Below, one piece after another: positions 46,261-54,579 of a DNA stretch of 64,000 bases; position 1 is the stretch's first letter; each line of letters starts with the position of its first letter. Under the pieces are notes generated by a model. That model made no database searches and was not told where the DNA came from. It worked only from the letters and a program-made list of their open reading frames with translations. Position numbers and translations under genes: made by a program. The stretch spans positions 124,001 through 188,000 of the forward strand of contig CAIRLC010000017.1 of assembly GCA_903879335.1 (NCBI GenBank), written 5' to 3'. The DNA is from an uncultured Pseudomonadota bacterium (GTDB lineage: Bacteria; Pseudomonadota; Gammaproteobacteria; Steroidobacterales; Steroidobacteraceae).

Positions 46261-47571
46261 TCAGATTTTAATACCCGTCGCACGCTCTTGGTCTTGTACC
46301 AACTGGCGCGCCGCGCGGAAGTAATGGAAGGTGGCCCAGAAACCGACCGGAGCCAAGCACAACAGTGCCAAGCGCAAGGACTCGGCCGTGCCCTGACCGG
46401 CGGGGTCGAAGAAGTTGCTCAGACCGCCCACATAGGACGGCGCGATCAACAGGTTCCCCACGTTGGCCACGAACAAAGTCGCCGCACAGAACATGGCTCG
46501 CATGCGTGGTTTGGCAAGGTTATTCAGGAGACCAAAGCAAGGTCCGATATAAAAATAGATCGAAGGGATGAAAATCCAGAACAAGGCATGCGCTAAGGCC
46601 AAATCCCGAGTCCAATAGATCCCGATCGAGGCAAAGGTCGCGACACCGATGATCGCACCCATAAACCAGACGATTCGCCGCGGGTCTTTAAAGGCACCGA
46701 GGCCCAACAACCAACCGGTCGCGGCGGTCGCAAGTCCACCACCCCAGAGGTGAATGGGACCGGTGATATCGCCCGCCTGCGAGGCGTCGAGGTGATAGAT
46801 GCGCTGCAAGAAGGACGGGGTGAAATAGATCAATCCCCAACCCCACAAGGCGGTTAGCGCGCTGCCGAGCATCACGTGCACCGCAGAACGTTGCTGCCAA
46901 AGAAAATTAGCGGTTTCCCGCACGCTCGGCGGCGCGCCCTCAACCGTAAGGTCGAGTTGGCCACGTTTCGGCTCTTTGATTGTTAACCAGATCAATAAGC
47001 CGACAAAGAAACCTGGGGCGCCCAAGACCCAGAAAACCTTGCGCCAGCCGTAATGCACGGCAATGTCGCCGGCAAAGTTATAGGACAGCCATGCGCCCAA
47101 GGGTGCACCCAACGAGAATATCGTCAACGCCATGGGTCGACGGAAGGCTGGGAAATAGTCGGAAAGAATGGAATTCGCACCGGGCGTACCGCCCGCCTCA
47201 CCGACACCCACGCCGATCCGCGTGAAGGCAAAGCCAAGGACCGATTTCGTCATGCCGCAAAAAATGGTCATCGCTGACCATAAGACGATAGAAATCGCGA
47301 CGATGTTCCGACGACTGCGGCGATCCAAGATGTAGGAAATGGGAAAGCCGAGAAGCACGTAAAACAGCGCCAAAGGCCACGACGTCAACATCGCCACGCC
47401 GCCGTCGGTTAAATGCAACTCCGATTTGATGGAGTCCAGCACGGTCGACACGACGTACCGATCAGCAATGCTGAGTGTGTACACCAAGACCATCATGATC
47501 AGGACGTACCATCGAATCAGAGTCGACGTCGTATTCTCAACGTCGCCCGTTTTGAGTGAATTCTGCTCCAC
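46261..47571 (-). CDS. MFS transporter
   Basis: 436 residues with about 12 membrane segments in two halves. The MFS cytoplasmic loop between TM2 and TM3 is FPISYILDRRSRRN, and RIGVGVGEAGGTPGANSILSDYFP is the TM4/5 signature of the Spinster/hexuronate-type subfamily. The start is GTG 47571 after GGGGG; the next Met falls inside the first helix. It heads the ALDH-enolase-GFA operon, 64 bases upstream of ALDH. Predicted to carry the operon's substrate, perhaps an acid sugar or aromatic acid. Confidence 0.9.
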   Translation of the reverse strand: MEQNSLKTGDVENTTSTLIRWYVLIMMVLVYTLSIADRYVVSTVLDSIKSELHLTDGGVAMLTSWPLALFYVLLGFPISYILDRRSRRNIVAISIVLWSAMTIFCGMTKSVLGFAFTRIGVGVGEAGGTPGANSILSDYFPAFRRPMALTIFSLGAPLGAWLSYNFAGDIAVHYGWRKVFWVLGAPGFFVGLLIWLTIKEPKRGQLDLTVEGAPPSVRETANFLWQQRSAVHVMLGSALTALWGWGLIYFTPSFLQRIYHLDASQAGDITGPIHLWGGGLATAATGWLLGLGAFKDPRRIVWFMGAIIGVATFASIGIYWTRDLALAHALFWIFIPSIYFYIGPCFGLLNNLAKPRMRAMFCAATLFVANVGNLLIAPSYVGGLSNFFDPAGQGTAESLRLALLCLAPVGFWATFHYFRAARQLVQDQERATGIKI

Positions 47572-47708
47572 GCTGCCCCCCCATCAACCGAATAGGGCCT
47601 CCCCGCACGGGGGACCCGCTCGGGCAGCCGTCTACCCGCAGCCTTGGCATCATATACTGAGCCGTGACCTGCTGCGCCTCACTCCCGAGTCGCCAAAATT
47701 ATTGTGTG

Positions 47709-47737
47709 GCCGGGCAAAAAAATTCACTTGCCGGGCA
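47709..47737 (+). repeat. GCCGGGCA direct repeat, 21-bp spacing
   Basis: GCCGGGCA occurs at 47709-47716 and 47730-47737, two helical turns apart, in the divergent region between the MFS operon and the dehydrogenase at 47830. It is a possible regulator site. Confidence 0.35.
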
Positions 47738-47829
47738 TTTTCGCGGATCGCTAGCCTTTCCCTATCGCCGGGCTGTAGATTTCGGGCAGCCTCCCCTTTT
47801 TTAAAACCTATTCCAAGAAAGAAATCCCC

Positions 47830-48798
47830 ATGACCCTTCCTAAGATTGGATTTATTGGTCTCGGTAATGTTGGCGCAAGCCTCGCCGGCAACTTGTTGCG
47901 CAGTGGCGCCGACCTGACCGTGCGCGATCTGAATCCTGAGCTCGTTGCCAATTTTGTGGCCATGGGAGCGAAAAGCGCCGCCTCGCCGAAGGAAATGGCT
48001 GAGCAGGTCGATGTCGTCATCACCTGCCTGCCCTCACCGGCAGCATCAGCCGAAGTGCTGGAAGCCGCTGATGGCGTTATCGCCGGCCTCACGCCGGGCA
48101 AGATTTGGATGGAGATGAGCACGACCGATGAAGCGGAGATCAAGCGCCTCGCGCCGCTCGTCGAGGCCACTGGCGCGCTCGCCATGGAGTGTCCCGTTTC
48201 GGGTGGCTGCCACCGAGCGGCAACCGGCAATATCTCGATCTTTGCCGGCGGCGAACGCGCCGGCTTCGAGCGCGTCTTGCCAATCCTGTCGATTCTGGGC
48301 TGCCAGATCCTGCACACCGGCGCGATCGGTACGGCCTCGGTCTTGAAGGTGATGACGAACTACCTGTGCACCGCGCATCTGGTGGCGCTGGCCGAAGCCT
48401 TGACGACGATGAAGGTCGTCGGACTCGACATGAACACCGTGTACGAAGCGATCCGCATTTCGTCCGGCAATTCGTTCGTGCACGAAACCGAGTCTCAAGT
48501 GATCCTGAACGGCAGCCGCGACATCAACTTCACGATGGACCTTGTGATCAAAGACGTCGGGCTGTTCGATACGATTGCGAAGAAGAACCACGTGCCGCTG
48601 GAACTCTCGCCGTTGATTTTGGATATCTTTAAAAAGAGCGCGGCGACGTACGGCCCGCGCGAACTGTCCCCGAACGTCATCCGACGCTATGAAGAACCGA
48701 TGGGCGTGAAAGTGTTGGGCATTGGCTTCCCTGCTCAGATGACCGATGACAAGCCGAAGGAAGCGGGCTACGAAGTAGTGCCTTCGAACCGCAAGTAG
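47830..48798 (+). CDS. NAD(P)-dependent beta-hydroxyacid dehydrogenase (3-hydroxyisobutyrate dehydrogenase family)
   Basis: 322 residues: N-terminal Rossmann IGFIGLGNVGASLAGNLL, substrate segment CPVSGGCHRAATGNISIFAGG, and the conserved Lys in GTASVLKVMTNYL followed by all-helical C-terminal domain. Family members oxidise 3-hydroxyisobutyrate or reduce tartronate semialdehyde. ATG 47830 is preceded by AAGAAAG. It is transcribed alone and divergently from the MFS/ALDH/dehydratase operon, so it may act on the same carbon compound. Exact substrate undetermined. Confidence 0.9.
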   Translation: MTLPKIGFIGLGNVGASLAGNLLRSGADLTVRDLNPELVANFVAMGAKSAASPKEMAEQVDVVITCLPSPAASAEVLEAADGVIAGLTPGKIWMEMSTTDEAEIKRLAPLVEATGALAMECPVSGGCHRAATGNISIFAGGERAGFERVLPILSILGCQILHTGAIGTASVLKVMTNYLCTAHLVALAEALTTMKVVGLDMNTVYEAIRISSGNSFVHETESQVILNGSRDINFTMDLVIKDVGLFDTIAKKNHVPLELSPLILDIFKKSAATYGPRELSPNVIRRYEEPMGVKVLGIGFPAQMTDDKPKEAGYEVVPSNRK

Positions 48799-48881
48799 TT
48801 CAACTGCAAACCAAGCAAGCCTCTGTATTGGGAGAACGGCTGAGGCTATAAGACTTCTGACGGACTATACCTTGGCCAAGG

Positions 48882-48910
48882 CACATGCGCTCCCAAAGCG
48901 AGCGCATGTG
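48882..48910 (+). terminator. Hairpin after 47830 gene
   Basis: Perfect 11-bp stem CACATGCGCTC / GAGCGCATGTG with a 7-base loop, 83 bases past the stop, followed by a weak T-rich stretch (ATTCAATTCTTA). Probable terminator, imperfect tail. Confidence 0.55.
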
Positions 48911-49108
48911 ATTCAATTCTTATGCGTCGATATCGTTGGAGTGGTTAAGACGGCAATAGCCACATAAACAACAGTTTTACGCCTCCACACGAGGCCTCTG
49001 TCTCACTTGAGACTGATGCAAAGCCAGCGTTAATTACACTCCGCTAATATGGACGATCGCTACTTGATGTCTTAATTTGTATCTAGTACTCGCAAATCAT
49101 GATGGTTC

Positions 49109-49318
49109 TTAAGCTGGCGTAGTGTGCTTCTCAAGCCAAGCACAGATTTGAACGTTACTTAATTCTCCCGCCGCCAGATCTATGAAGGTTGTTGCGCATT
49201 CATGGTCTGAAGCTATGAGCCTGTTACCGTTTAACTGTAGGAATAAATCCACGCAGCTACAGAGATCGGATAAATGGCTTCCTTTGGGAGCACAACACCC
49301 AAGGATTTTGCGAGTGAG
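49109..49318 (-). pseudogene. Remnant of death-on-curing (Doc/Fic-fold) toxin
   Basis: A 69-codon minus-strand open stretch, from a TAG at 49319-49321 to TAA 49109-49111, reads VDLFLQLNGNRLIAS, TTFIDLAAGELS and AWLEKHT. This matches the C-terminal pattern of the death-on-curing family (FLELNG-RL-AS ... LAAGEL ... WL). The region that should carry the Fic motif (HPFVDGNKR-like) is not readable in this frame and no start or ribosome site is present; a neighbouring frame shows QNPW...CSQRK, hinting at frameshifts. It is therefore a truncated, decayed gene. No Phd-like antitoxin is visible. Recognised from memory of the family pattern; a profile search would settle it. Confidence 0.65.
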
Positions 49319-49483
49319 CTATTTTAACTTCTATCATGTGATCGGTTCATAACAAGCGTAAAACCATCACAAGCCGGAATGCGTAGATTTATCGGCTCAA
49401 ATTTCGATCAACCCCAGCTATCCCGCCGGCGGCAGGCGCCGCAGATGTACGCGTTCGAACCCATCAAAGAGACCTTTTTAGCA

Positions 49484-50398
49484 TTACAAGCCGTCTGCGT
49501 CCGATCGACCAAACCACTGCATGAACGCTTGAACTTTCAAGTTCTCCAATGCGTCGCGTCGACAGATCAACCCCCACGCCCCTGGGCAACGAACGACGTG
49601 ATCGAATGGGGTCACGAGTCGACCGGCCTTAAGGTCGTCACTCGCAAACGGACCGTTGACGAGCGCGACCGCGGTGCCGTCAAGGGCCATCTGTATAGCC
49701 ATAGCCTCCGTATCGACAACTATGCGCCCGTCCGGGGTATGGTCGATATTGGCCGCCTGGAACCAGTTATCCCAATTGCGCGTCTCGGTATAGACGACAA
49801 CAAGCGGCAAGCCGATCAAATCTTTCGGCTGTGGGCGCTCGGGTAGTCGCTTGCGCATCGCCGGATTGCAGACCGGATATAGCGCATAATCAAACAGCGG
49901 AACCCACTCAAAATCCGGCCCCGGTGGCGCCTCGCGATAGACGAGGCCGACATCGCCTAAGGTTTCGTCAAAGTCCCACTCGACAGCACAAGTCGACAAC
50001 TGCAGACGGATCTCAGGATGATTTTCCTGAAACGCGGGTATCCGCGATGCCAACCAACGAATTGAGGCCGTCACGTAGGTCTGCACCCTTAAGGGTTGCT
50101 CCACCCGCGAGCGCCTTAAGGTTTCGGCGCCCTCAATCAAGGTATCGAGTGCCCGCCGGACGTAACCGTAAAAGAGGCGTCCCTCCGCCGTCGGTGCGAT
50201 CGTGCGGCCCTCACGTGAGAACAACTGCACGCCCAGATCGTTTTCAAGCAGCTGGATCTGATGGCTAACCGCCGGGTGGGTCACGCAAAGCTCATCGGCA
50301 GCATCGCGCACGCTATGCCGACGGGTCGTTGCCTCAAAGCCCTTCAGGGCATTCAGCGGCGGCAGCTTGCGCAAATCAATTTTCGTCGTCACGAACAT
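49484..50398 (-). CDS. LysR-family regulator (GcvA-like)
   Basis: 304 residues. The winged helix is at 10-70 (LPPLNALKGFEATTRRHSVRDAADELCVTHPAVSHQIQLLENDLGVQLF), followed by a LysR substrate-binding domain (LPLVVVYTETRNWDNWF, MAIQMALDGTAVALVNGPF). The N-terminus LPPLNALKGFEA is typical of the GcvA subgroup, which often controls amino acid or amine genes. ATG 50398 is preceded by GAGGA. Divergent from the GMC oxidoreductase, its probable target. Confidence 0.92.
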   Translation of the reverse strand: MFVTTKIDLRKLPPLNALKGFEATTRRHSVRDAADELCVTHPAVSHQIQLLENDLGVQLFSREGRTIAPTAEGRLFYGYVRRALDTLIEGAETLRRSRVEQPLRVQTYVTASIRWLASRIPAFQENHPEIRLQLSTCAVEWDFDETLGDVGLVYREAPPGPDFEWVPLFDYALYPVCNPAMRKRLPERPQPKDLIGLPLVVVYTETRNWDNWFQAANIDHTPDGRIVVDTEAMAIQMALDGTAVALVNGPFASDDLKAGRLVTPFDHVVRCPGAWGLICRRDALENLKVQAFMQWFGRSDADGL

Positions 50399-50425
50399 TC
50401 CTCATGTTGGGCAAGTCTTCGGCGG

Positions 50426-50438
50426 TTGCCTGCGGCAA
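50426..50438. promoter_or_regulatory. TTGCC-TGC-GGCAA palindrome
   Basis: Perfect 5-bp arms around a 3-bp centre, 28 bases upstream of the LysR start and about 90 bases upstream of the GMC gene. It fits a LysR recognition site by place and form (inference). Confidence 0.45.
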
Positions 50439-50528
50439 ACATCGACTGACGGCGGTAGACTAGCAGGATGTCAAGGTTATCCGCAGTTTCGCGCAACGAC
50501 CTACGCCGTGCCTCTTTGGAGAAGCCCT

Positions 50529-52139
50529 GTGTCGCAATTTGATTACGTCATAGTCGGCGCCGGCACCGCCGGATGTGTCATGGCCGCTCGCCTGTCGGAA
50601 GACGGGCGCTACTCGGTTTTGCTTCTGGAAGCCGGCGGGTCGGACTTGAGTCCGTGGATTCGGGTACCGGTCGGCTACGGCATGACGTTCCGGCATCCCA
50701 AATTCAACTGGATGTACGAGATGGAGCCTGACGCCACCATGGATGGCCGTCAGGGCTTTTGTCCACGGGGTAAGGTATTGGGTGGCTCCAGTTCCATCAA
50801 CGCGATGGTGTACATGCGCGGCCATCCCGGTGACTTTAATGACTGGGCCGCCATGGGGAATACCGGCTGGTCGTACAACGAGGTGTTGCCGTATTTCCGC
50901 AGGAGCGAAGATTATGAGCGCGGCGCGTCCGCCTACCACGGCGCGGGGGGGCCCATGCACATCTCCGGCATTCGAGGTCTGACGCATCCGATCTGCGACA
51001 ACTTTCTCGCCGGTTGCGATGAACTTGGCATCCCCCGCACGGATGATTTCAACGGCGCCCAAATGGAGGGCTCTGGAACCTGGGATTTCGCCTTGCGCAA
51101 AGGGTGGCGAGTCTCAGCCGCAACGGCATTTTTGCGGCCCGCGATGGGCAGGCCGAACCTAGCCGTGGAGACCCATGCGCACGTCACCAAAATCGTTATT
51201 CGCGATCGAGAAGCTCGCGGCGTGGAGTACATCCGTCAAGGCCGGCGTCACGTGGCAGAGGCCCGTCGCGAGGTCATACTGTGCGCCGGCGCGATCAACT
51301 CACCTAAGCTGATGCTCTTATCCGGCGTTGGTGATCGCCAAGTGCTGGATCAGTTCGGTATTACCACGGTCTTGAATCAGCCCTGCGTGGGCCAGGGACT
51401 TCAGGACCACGTCGCAGTGTCGTATTACTACCGCTGCACGGAACCGACGATGAACGACGTGCTCCATCCGTTCTCAGGGAAGGTCAAAGCAGCCTTGCAT
51501 TGGGCGTGGAACCGAGGCGGGCCGTTGGGGCGCAGCGTGAATCAAGCGGGAGCCTTTGTGCGTAGTCGCGACGACTTAGAGCGACCGAACCTGCATATTT
51601 ACTTTAACCCGCTGACCTATACCGCAAGCTCTATTAAACCGAAGAGCTTGACGAACGCGGATCCCTTCTCCGCATTCCTGATCTCGTTCAATACCTGTCG
51701 TCCAACTAGCCGCGGCTCCGTATCGCTACGCTCCGCTGACCCTTCAGCACCACCTAAGATCAATGCGGCATTCTTAGGCTCTGCCGAGGACATCGCCGAC
51801 GTGTACGAGGGCGCGCGTTTCCTACGCCGTCTTGCCGCAACCGGACCGATACGGAAGATCACACAGTCGGAGTATCTCCCCGGCCCATCCGTCGTCGACG
51901 ACGCCGCAGTGCTCGCGGATTTCCGGCAACGTGCAGGCACGGTCTATCATTCCTCGTGCACGTTGCAGATGGGGCCCGACCCGAAGCGCTCGGTCGTAGA
52001 CCCTCAATTGCGCGTCCACGGACTGGATCGATTGCGAGTGGTCGATGCCTCCGTGTTCCCCACAGTAACCTCTGGCAACACGAACGCACCCGTCACGATG
52101 GTCGCTGAGAAGGCGGCCGATTATATCCGCCAAGGTTGA
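50529..52139 (+). CDS. GMC-family oxidoreductase (choline dehydrogenase-like)
   Basis: 536 residues. FAD-binding VIVGAGTAGCVMAARL (near the N-terminus), GMC signature 1 GKVLGGSSSINAMVYMRGHP, signature 2 GAINSPKLMLLSGVG, and the C-terminal active site VYHSSCTLQMG (catalytic His) with VDASVFPTVTSGNTNAP. It oxidises an alcohol, plausibly choline or a related amino alcohol, passing electrons to the respiratory chain. The start is GTG 50529 behind GGAGAA; upstream in-frame openings lie in the LysR gene. It is followed 13 bases later by an HD-domain gene. Confidence 0.9.
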   Translation: MSQFDYVIVGAGTAGCVMAARLSEDGRYSVLLLEAGGSDLSPWIRVPVGYGMTFRHPKFNWMYEMEPDATMDGRQGFCPRGKVLGGSSSINAMVYMRGHPGDFNDWAAMGNTGWSYNEVLPYFRRSEDYERGASAYHGAGGPMHISGIRGLTHPICDNFLAGCDELGIPRTDDFNGAQMEGSGTWDFALRKGWRVSAATAFLRPAMGRPNLAVETHAHVTKIVIRDREARGVEYIRQGRRHVAEARREVILCAGAINSPKLMLLSGVGDRQVLDQFGITTVLNQPCVGQGLQDHVAVSYYYRCTEPTMNDVLHPFSGKVKAALHWAWNRGGPLGRSVNQAGAFVRSRDDLERPNLHIYFNPLTYTASSIKPKSLTNADPFSAFLISFNTCRPTSRGSVSLRSADPSAPPKINAAFLGSAEDIADVYEGARFLRRLAATGPIRKITQSEYLPGPSVVDDAAVLADFRQRAGTVYHSSCTLQMGPDPKRSVVDPQLRVHGLDRLRVVDASVFPTVTSGNTNAPVTMVAEKAADYIRQG

Positions 52140-52152
52140 CCGAGAACTCAAC

Positions 52153-52731
52153 ATGACAGCAGTTGCACAGTTTCGCCAGATGATTGATGGCACTCGCGAT
52201 GATTACGAAATCATTGGTCATCACGAGCATGAGTACGCCAAACACCTGCCTGAACGAATCTTGGAGGCGCTTGCCAAATTAGAAGGCGGCCTTGGAATGG
52301 GCGGCTACCCAGTCACTCGGTATCAACACTCACTGCAGAGCGCGACGCGCGCCCTGCGCGACGGAGCGGATATTGAATACGTGGTCGCAGCGTTGATACA
52401 TGACATCGGCGACGACTTGTCGCCGTTCAATCATTCGGACATCGCAGCCGCCATTCTCAAACCTTACGTTCGGCCTGAAGTGACTTGGGTCGTCCAGCAG
52501 CACGGCTTATTCCAGAGTTACTACTTTGCCCACCACTACGATAAAAACCGAAATGGCCGAGATCGGTTTAAAGATCATCCGTGGTACGACGCCTGCGTCC
52601 GATTTTGCGAACGCTGGGATCAAGCGTCATTTGACCCTGACTATCCGACTGAGCCACTGTCCACGTTTGAACCAATGGTTCGAGAAATCTTCTTGCGCCC
52701 CGCACACGATCCGATCTTCGTCACGACCTGA
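52153..52731 (+). CDS. HD-domain protein, PhnZ/TmpB-like diiron oxygenase candidate
   Basis: 192 residues. The HD pattern has His59 (YQHSLQSA), His83-Asp84 (IHDIGDD), His94, His117 (QQHGLF) and Asp156 (RWD). That is six potential ligands, the number used by HD-domain mixed-valence diiron oxygenases such as PhnZ and TmpB rather than a simple phosphohydrolase. TmpB converts a hydroxylated trimethylammonium phosphonate to betaine and phosphate. The Tyr/Glu pair I recall preceding the first His in PhnZ seems replaced (Met49, Tyr52). It is in an operon with a choline-dehydrogenase-like enzyme. A phosphohydrolase role remains possible. Confidence 0.7.
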   Translation: MTAVAQFRQMIDGTRDDYEIIGHHEHEYAKHLPERILEALAKLEGGLGMGGYPVTRYQHSLQSATRALRDGADIEYVVAALIHDIGDDLSPFNHSDIAAAILKPYVRPEVTWVVQQHGLFQSYYFAHHYDKNRNGRDRFKDHPWYDACVRFCERWDQASFDPDYPTEPLSTFEPMVREIFLRPAHDPIFVTT

Positions 52732-52737
52732 GCCGAT

Positions 52738-53568
52738 TTAGATTCCGGCCGCTTGCATTTCGCGCTCGCGCAGTCGCTCTGCGCGACGCATGAGCACGCT
52801 CGCCAGAATCACACAGACGCCCACGCCGGCGATGATGAGGGTCGCCATCGCGTTGATATCCGGGCTCACACCCAGCTTCACTTTCGAATAGATCACCATC
52901 GGCAGGGTGCTCGACCGAGGCCCTGAGACGAAGCTTGAGATGACGAGGTCATCTAAAGATAGGGTGAACGAGAGTAACCAACTGGACAGCAGGGCCGGCG
53001 CAATCAGTGGCAACGTCACATCAAGAAATGCCCTGGGGCGCGTTGCGCCAAGATCCATCGCGGCTTCCTCGAGGCTCATATCCGCCGATTGGAGTCGAGA
53101 CTGCACGGTCACGGCCACGTACGCCGTGCAGAACGCGACGTGCGACAAAATGACCGTCACCACGCCACGACTCGGCCAGCCCAGTAACTGCAGCATGGAC
53201 ACGAATAACAGTAACTGCGTGATCCCTGTGATGATTTCGGGCATGACCAACGGCGCATTAATCATGCCCGCCAGCAAGAATCGACCGCGGAAAATCGGAA
53301 ACCGAACCAAAGCGATTGAGGCGAGCGTACCGAGCAACACTGCCAAAGTTGAACTTGCGAATGCGATCTCCAAGGAGAGCATCGCGGCTTTGCGAATGTG
53401 CGCATCCTCCAGCAGGGCGGCATACCACTGGGTGGAAAAACCACCCCAAACACTTCCGAGCGCCGAAGCGTTAAAGGAGTAGCCGATCAAAATCAGGATC
53501 GGCACGTACAAAAAAGCGATGCCCAAACAAAGCACGGAGACGAGGGAAATCGGCATGCGCGAGTCCAT
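52738..53568 (-). CDS. ABC transporter permease, spermidine/putrescine (PotC/PotI) type
   Basis: 276 residues with about six membrane helices. The coupling motif is EEAAMDLGATRPRAFLDVTLPLIAPAL, typical of PotC/PotI. ATG 53568 is two bases after the stop of the partner permease. No ATPase or binding protein gene adjoins; it may use the lipoprotein at 8405 and an ATPase outside the window. Confidence 0.9.
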   Translation of the reverse strand: MDSRMPISLVSVLCLGIAFLYVPILILIGYSFNASALGSVWGGFSTQWYAALLEDAHIRKAAMLSLEIAFASSTLAVLLGTLASIALVRFPIFRGRFLLAGMINAPLVMPEIITGITQLLLFVSMLQLLGWPSRGVVTVILSHVAFCTAYVAVTVQSRLQSADMSLEEAAMDLGATRPRAFLDVTLPLIAPALLSSWLLSFTLSLDDLVISSFVSGPRSSTLPMVIYSKVKLGVSPDINAMATLIIAGVGVCVILASVLMRRAERLREREMQAAGI

Positions 53569-53570
53569 AC

Positions 53571-54497
53571 TCAGTACTCCTCCTGACGCACCCTGTAGTA
53601 CTGATGGATCGCGATCGGACCCGCCAATAAGACTAGAAAGGCGATGGCGACCGCCGAGGCCACCGGCCAGTCATGGTTGCCGAAAAACTCATCCCAGAGC
53701 ACGCGGCCGATCATGAGATTGTCGGGGCCACCCAAAAGCGCCGGGATCACGTATTCGCCGACCGCTGGAATAAAGACCAACATCGACCCAGCGATAATCC
53801 CAGGCACCGACAGCGGCAATGTCACGTCGACAAACGCCCGCCATGGGCGGCTTCCTAAATCAGACGCCGCCTCCAATAACGAGCGATCCAGCTTTTCCAG
53901 CGTCGCGTAAAGCGGTAGCACCATGAAGGGTAAGTAGGAGTAGACGATGCCCAGATAGATGGCAAAGGTCGTGTGCATCATCCGCAATGGGTGGTCGATG
54001 ACGCCCAACTGCAGGAGTGCCGTGTTTAATAAGCCATTGTCGCGGATTAGGCTTTCCAAGGCGTAGACACGCAGCAAAAACGAGGTCCAGAACGGCAGGA
54101 TGATGACCATCATCAGAATATTTTGGGTCGACTTTGACGCGCGAGACATGGCGTAAGCCATGGGGTAGCCAACCAAAAGGCAAATCAGCGTCGCGAATAA
54201 CGCGGTTCGCAAGGAATACAGCACGGAGACGATATAAACGTCGTCAGTCAGCAGGTATCGATAGCTGACCCAAGTACCCTGCCAGTGGAGGTGACCGGCC
54301 GCATCCCGACCAAAGAGATCGGTAAACGGCGGGATCCGCAGAGCCGCCTCGCCAAAGCTAATCTTGAGTGCGAAGCCGAACGGGATCAGGAAGAATAAGA
54401 ACAAAAATACCAAAGGCGGCAGGATAATGAACCATCGGCCACGCCGTGCGACGAGCTTCGCCAACTGTCCACCCACCCTCAACCCCCTGAGGAGCAT
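53571..54497 (-). CDS. ABC transporter permease, spermidine/putrescine (PotB/PotH) type
   Basis: 308 residues with an N-terminal helix (FIILPPLVFLFLFFLIPFGFALKISF), a large periplasmic loop, then the six-helix permease core with LLEAASDLGSRPWRAFVDVTLPLSVPG as coupling loop. ATG 54497 is chosen because an upstream extension to 54713 would run through the divergent regulator. Divergent from the TetR-Rieske fusion, which may control it. Confidence 0.88.
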   Translation of the reverse strand: MLLRGLRVGGQLAKLVARRGRWFIILPPLVFLFLFFLIPFGFALKISFGEAALRIPPFTDLFGRDAAGHLHWQGTWVSYRYLLTDDVYIVSVLYSLRTALFATLICLLVGYPMAYAMSRASKSTQNILMMVIILPFWTSFLLRVYALESLIRDNGLLNTALLQLGVIDHPLRMMHTTFAIYLGIVYSYLPFMVLPLYATLEKLDRSLLEAASDLGSRPWRAFVDVTLPLSVPGIIAGSMLVFIPAVGEYVIPALLGGPDNLMIGRVLWDEFFGNHDWPVASAVAIAFLVLLAGPIAIHQYYRVRQEEY

Positions 54498-54579
54498 GCA
54501 TGTGCCCCATCTGCCGAGTCTGCCGTAGGCCGACGATCCACGGAAGCCCTTTGTTCGTGCAGGGACTAGAATTCGAGAA

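Larger units (their letters stand above)
48799..49483. other. 685-bp AT-rich region with a decayed gene
   Basis: Visibly lower GC than the surroundings. Contains a hairpin at 48882-48910, a small GTCTCA-CT-TGAGAC palindrome (49000-49013), and the Doc-like remnant at 49109-49318. No intact gene seen. Composition and content suggest a formerly acquired toxin-antitoxin segment. Confidence 0.6.

Noticed and set aside
49379-49846. 155-codon plus-strand frame
   Set aside because: Antisense to the LysR gene, whose helix-turn-helix and effector domain are clear.
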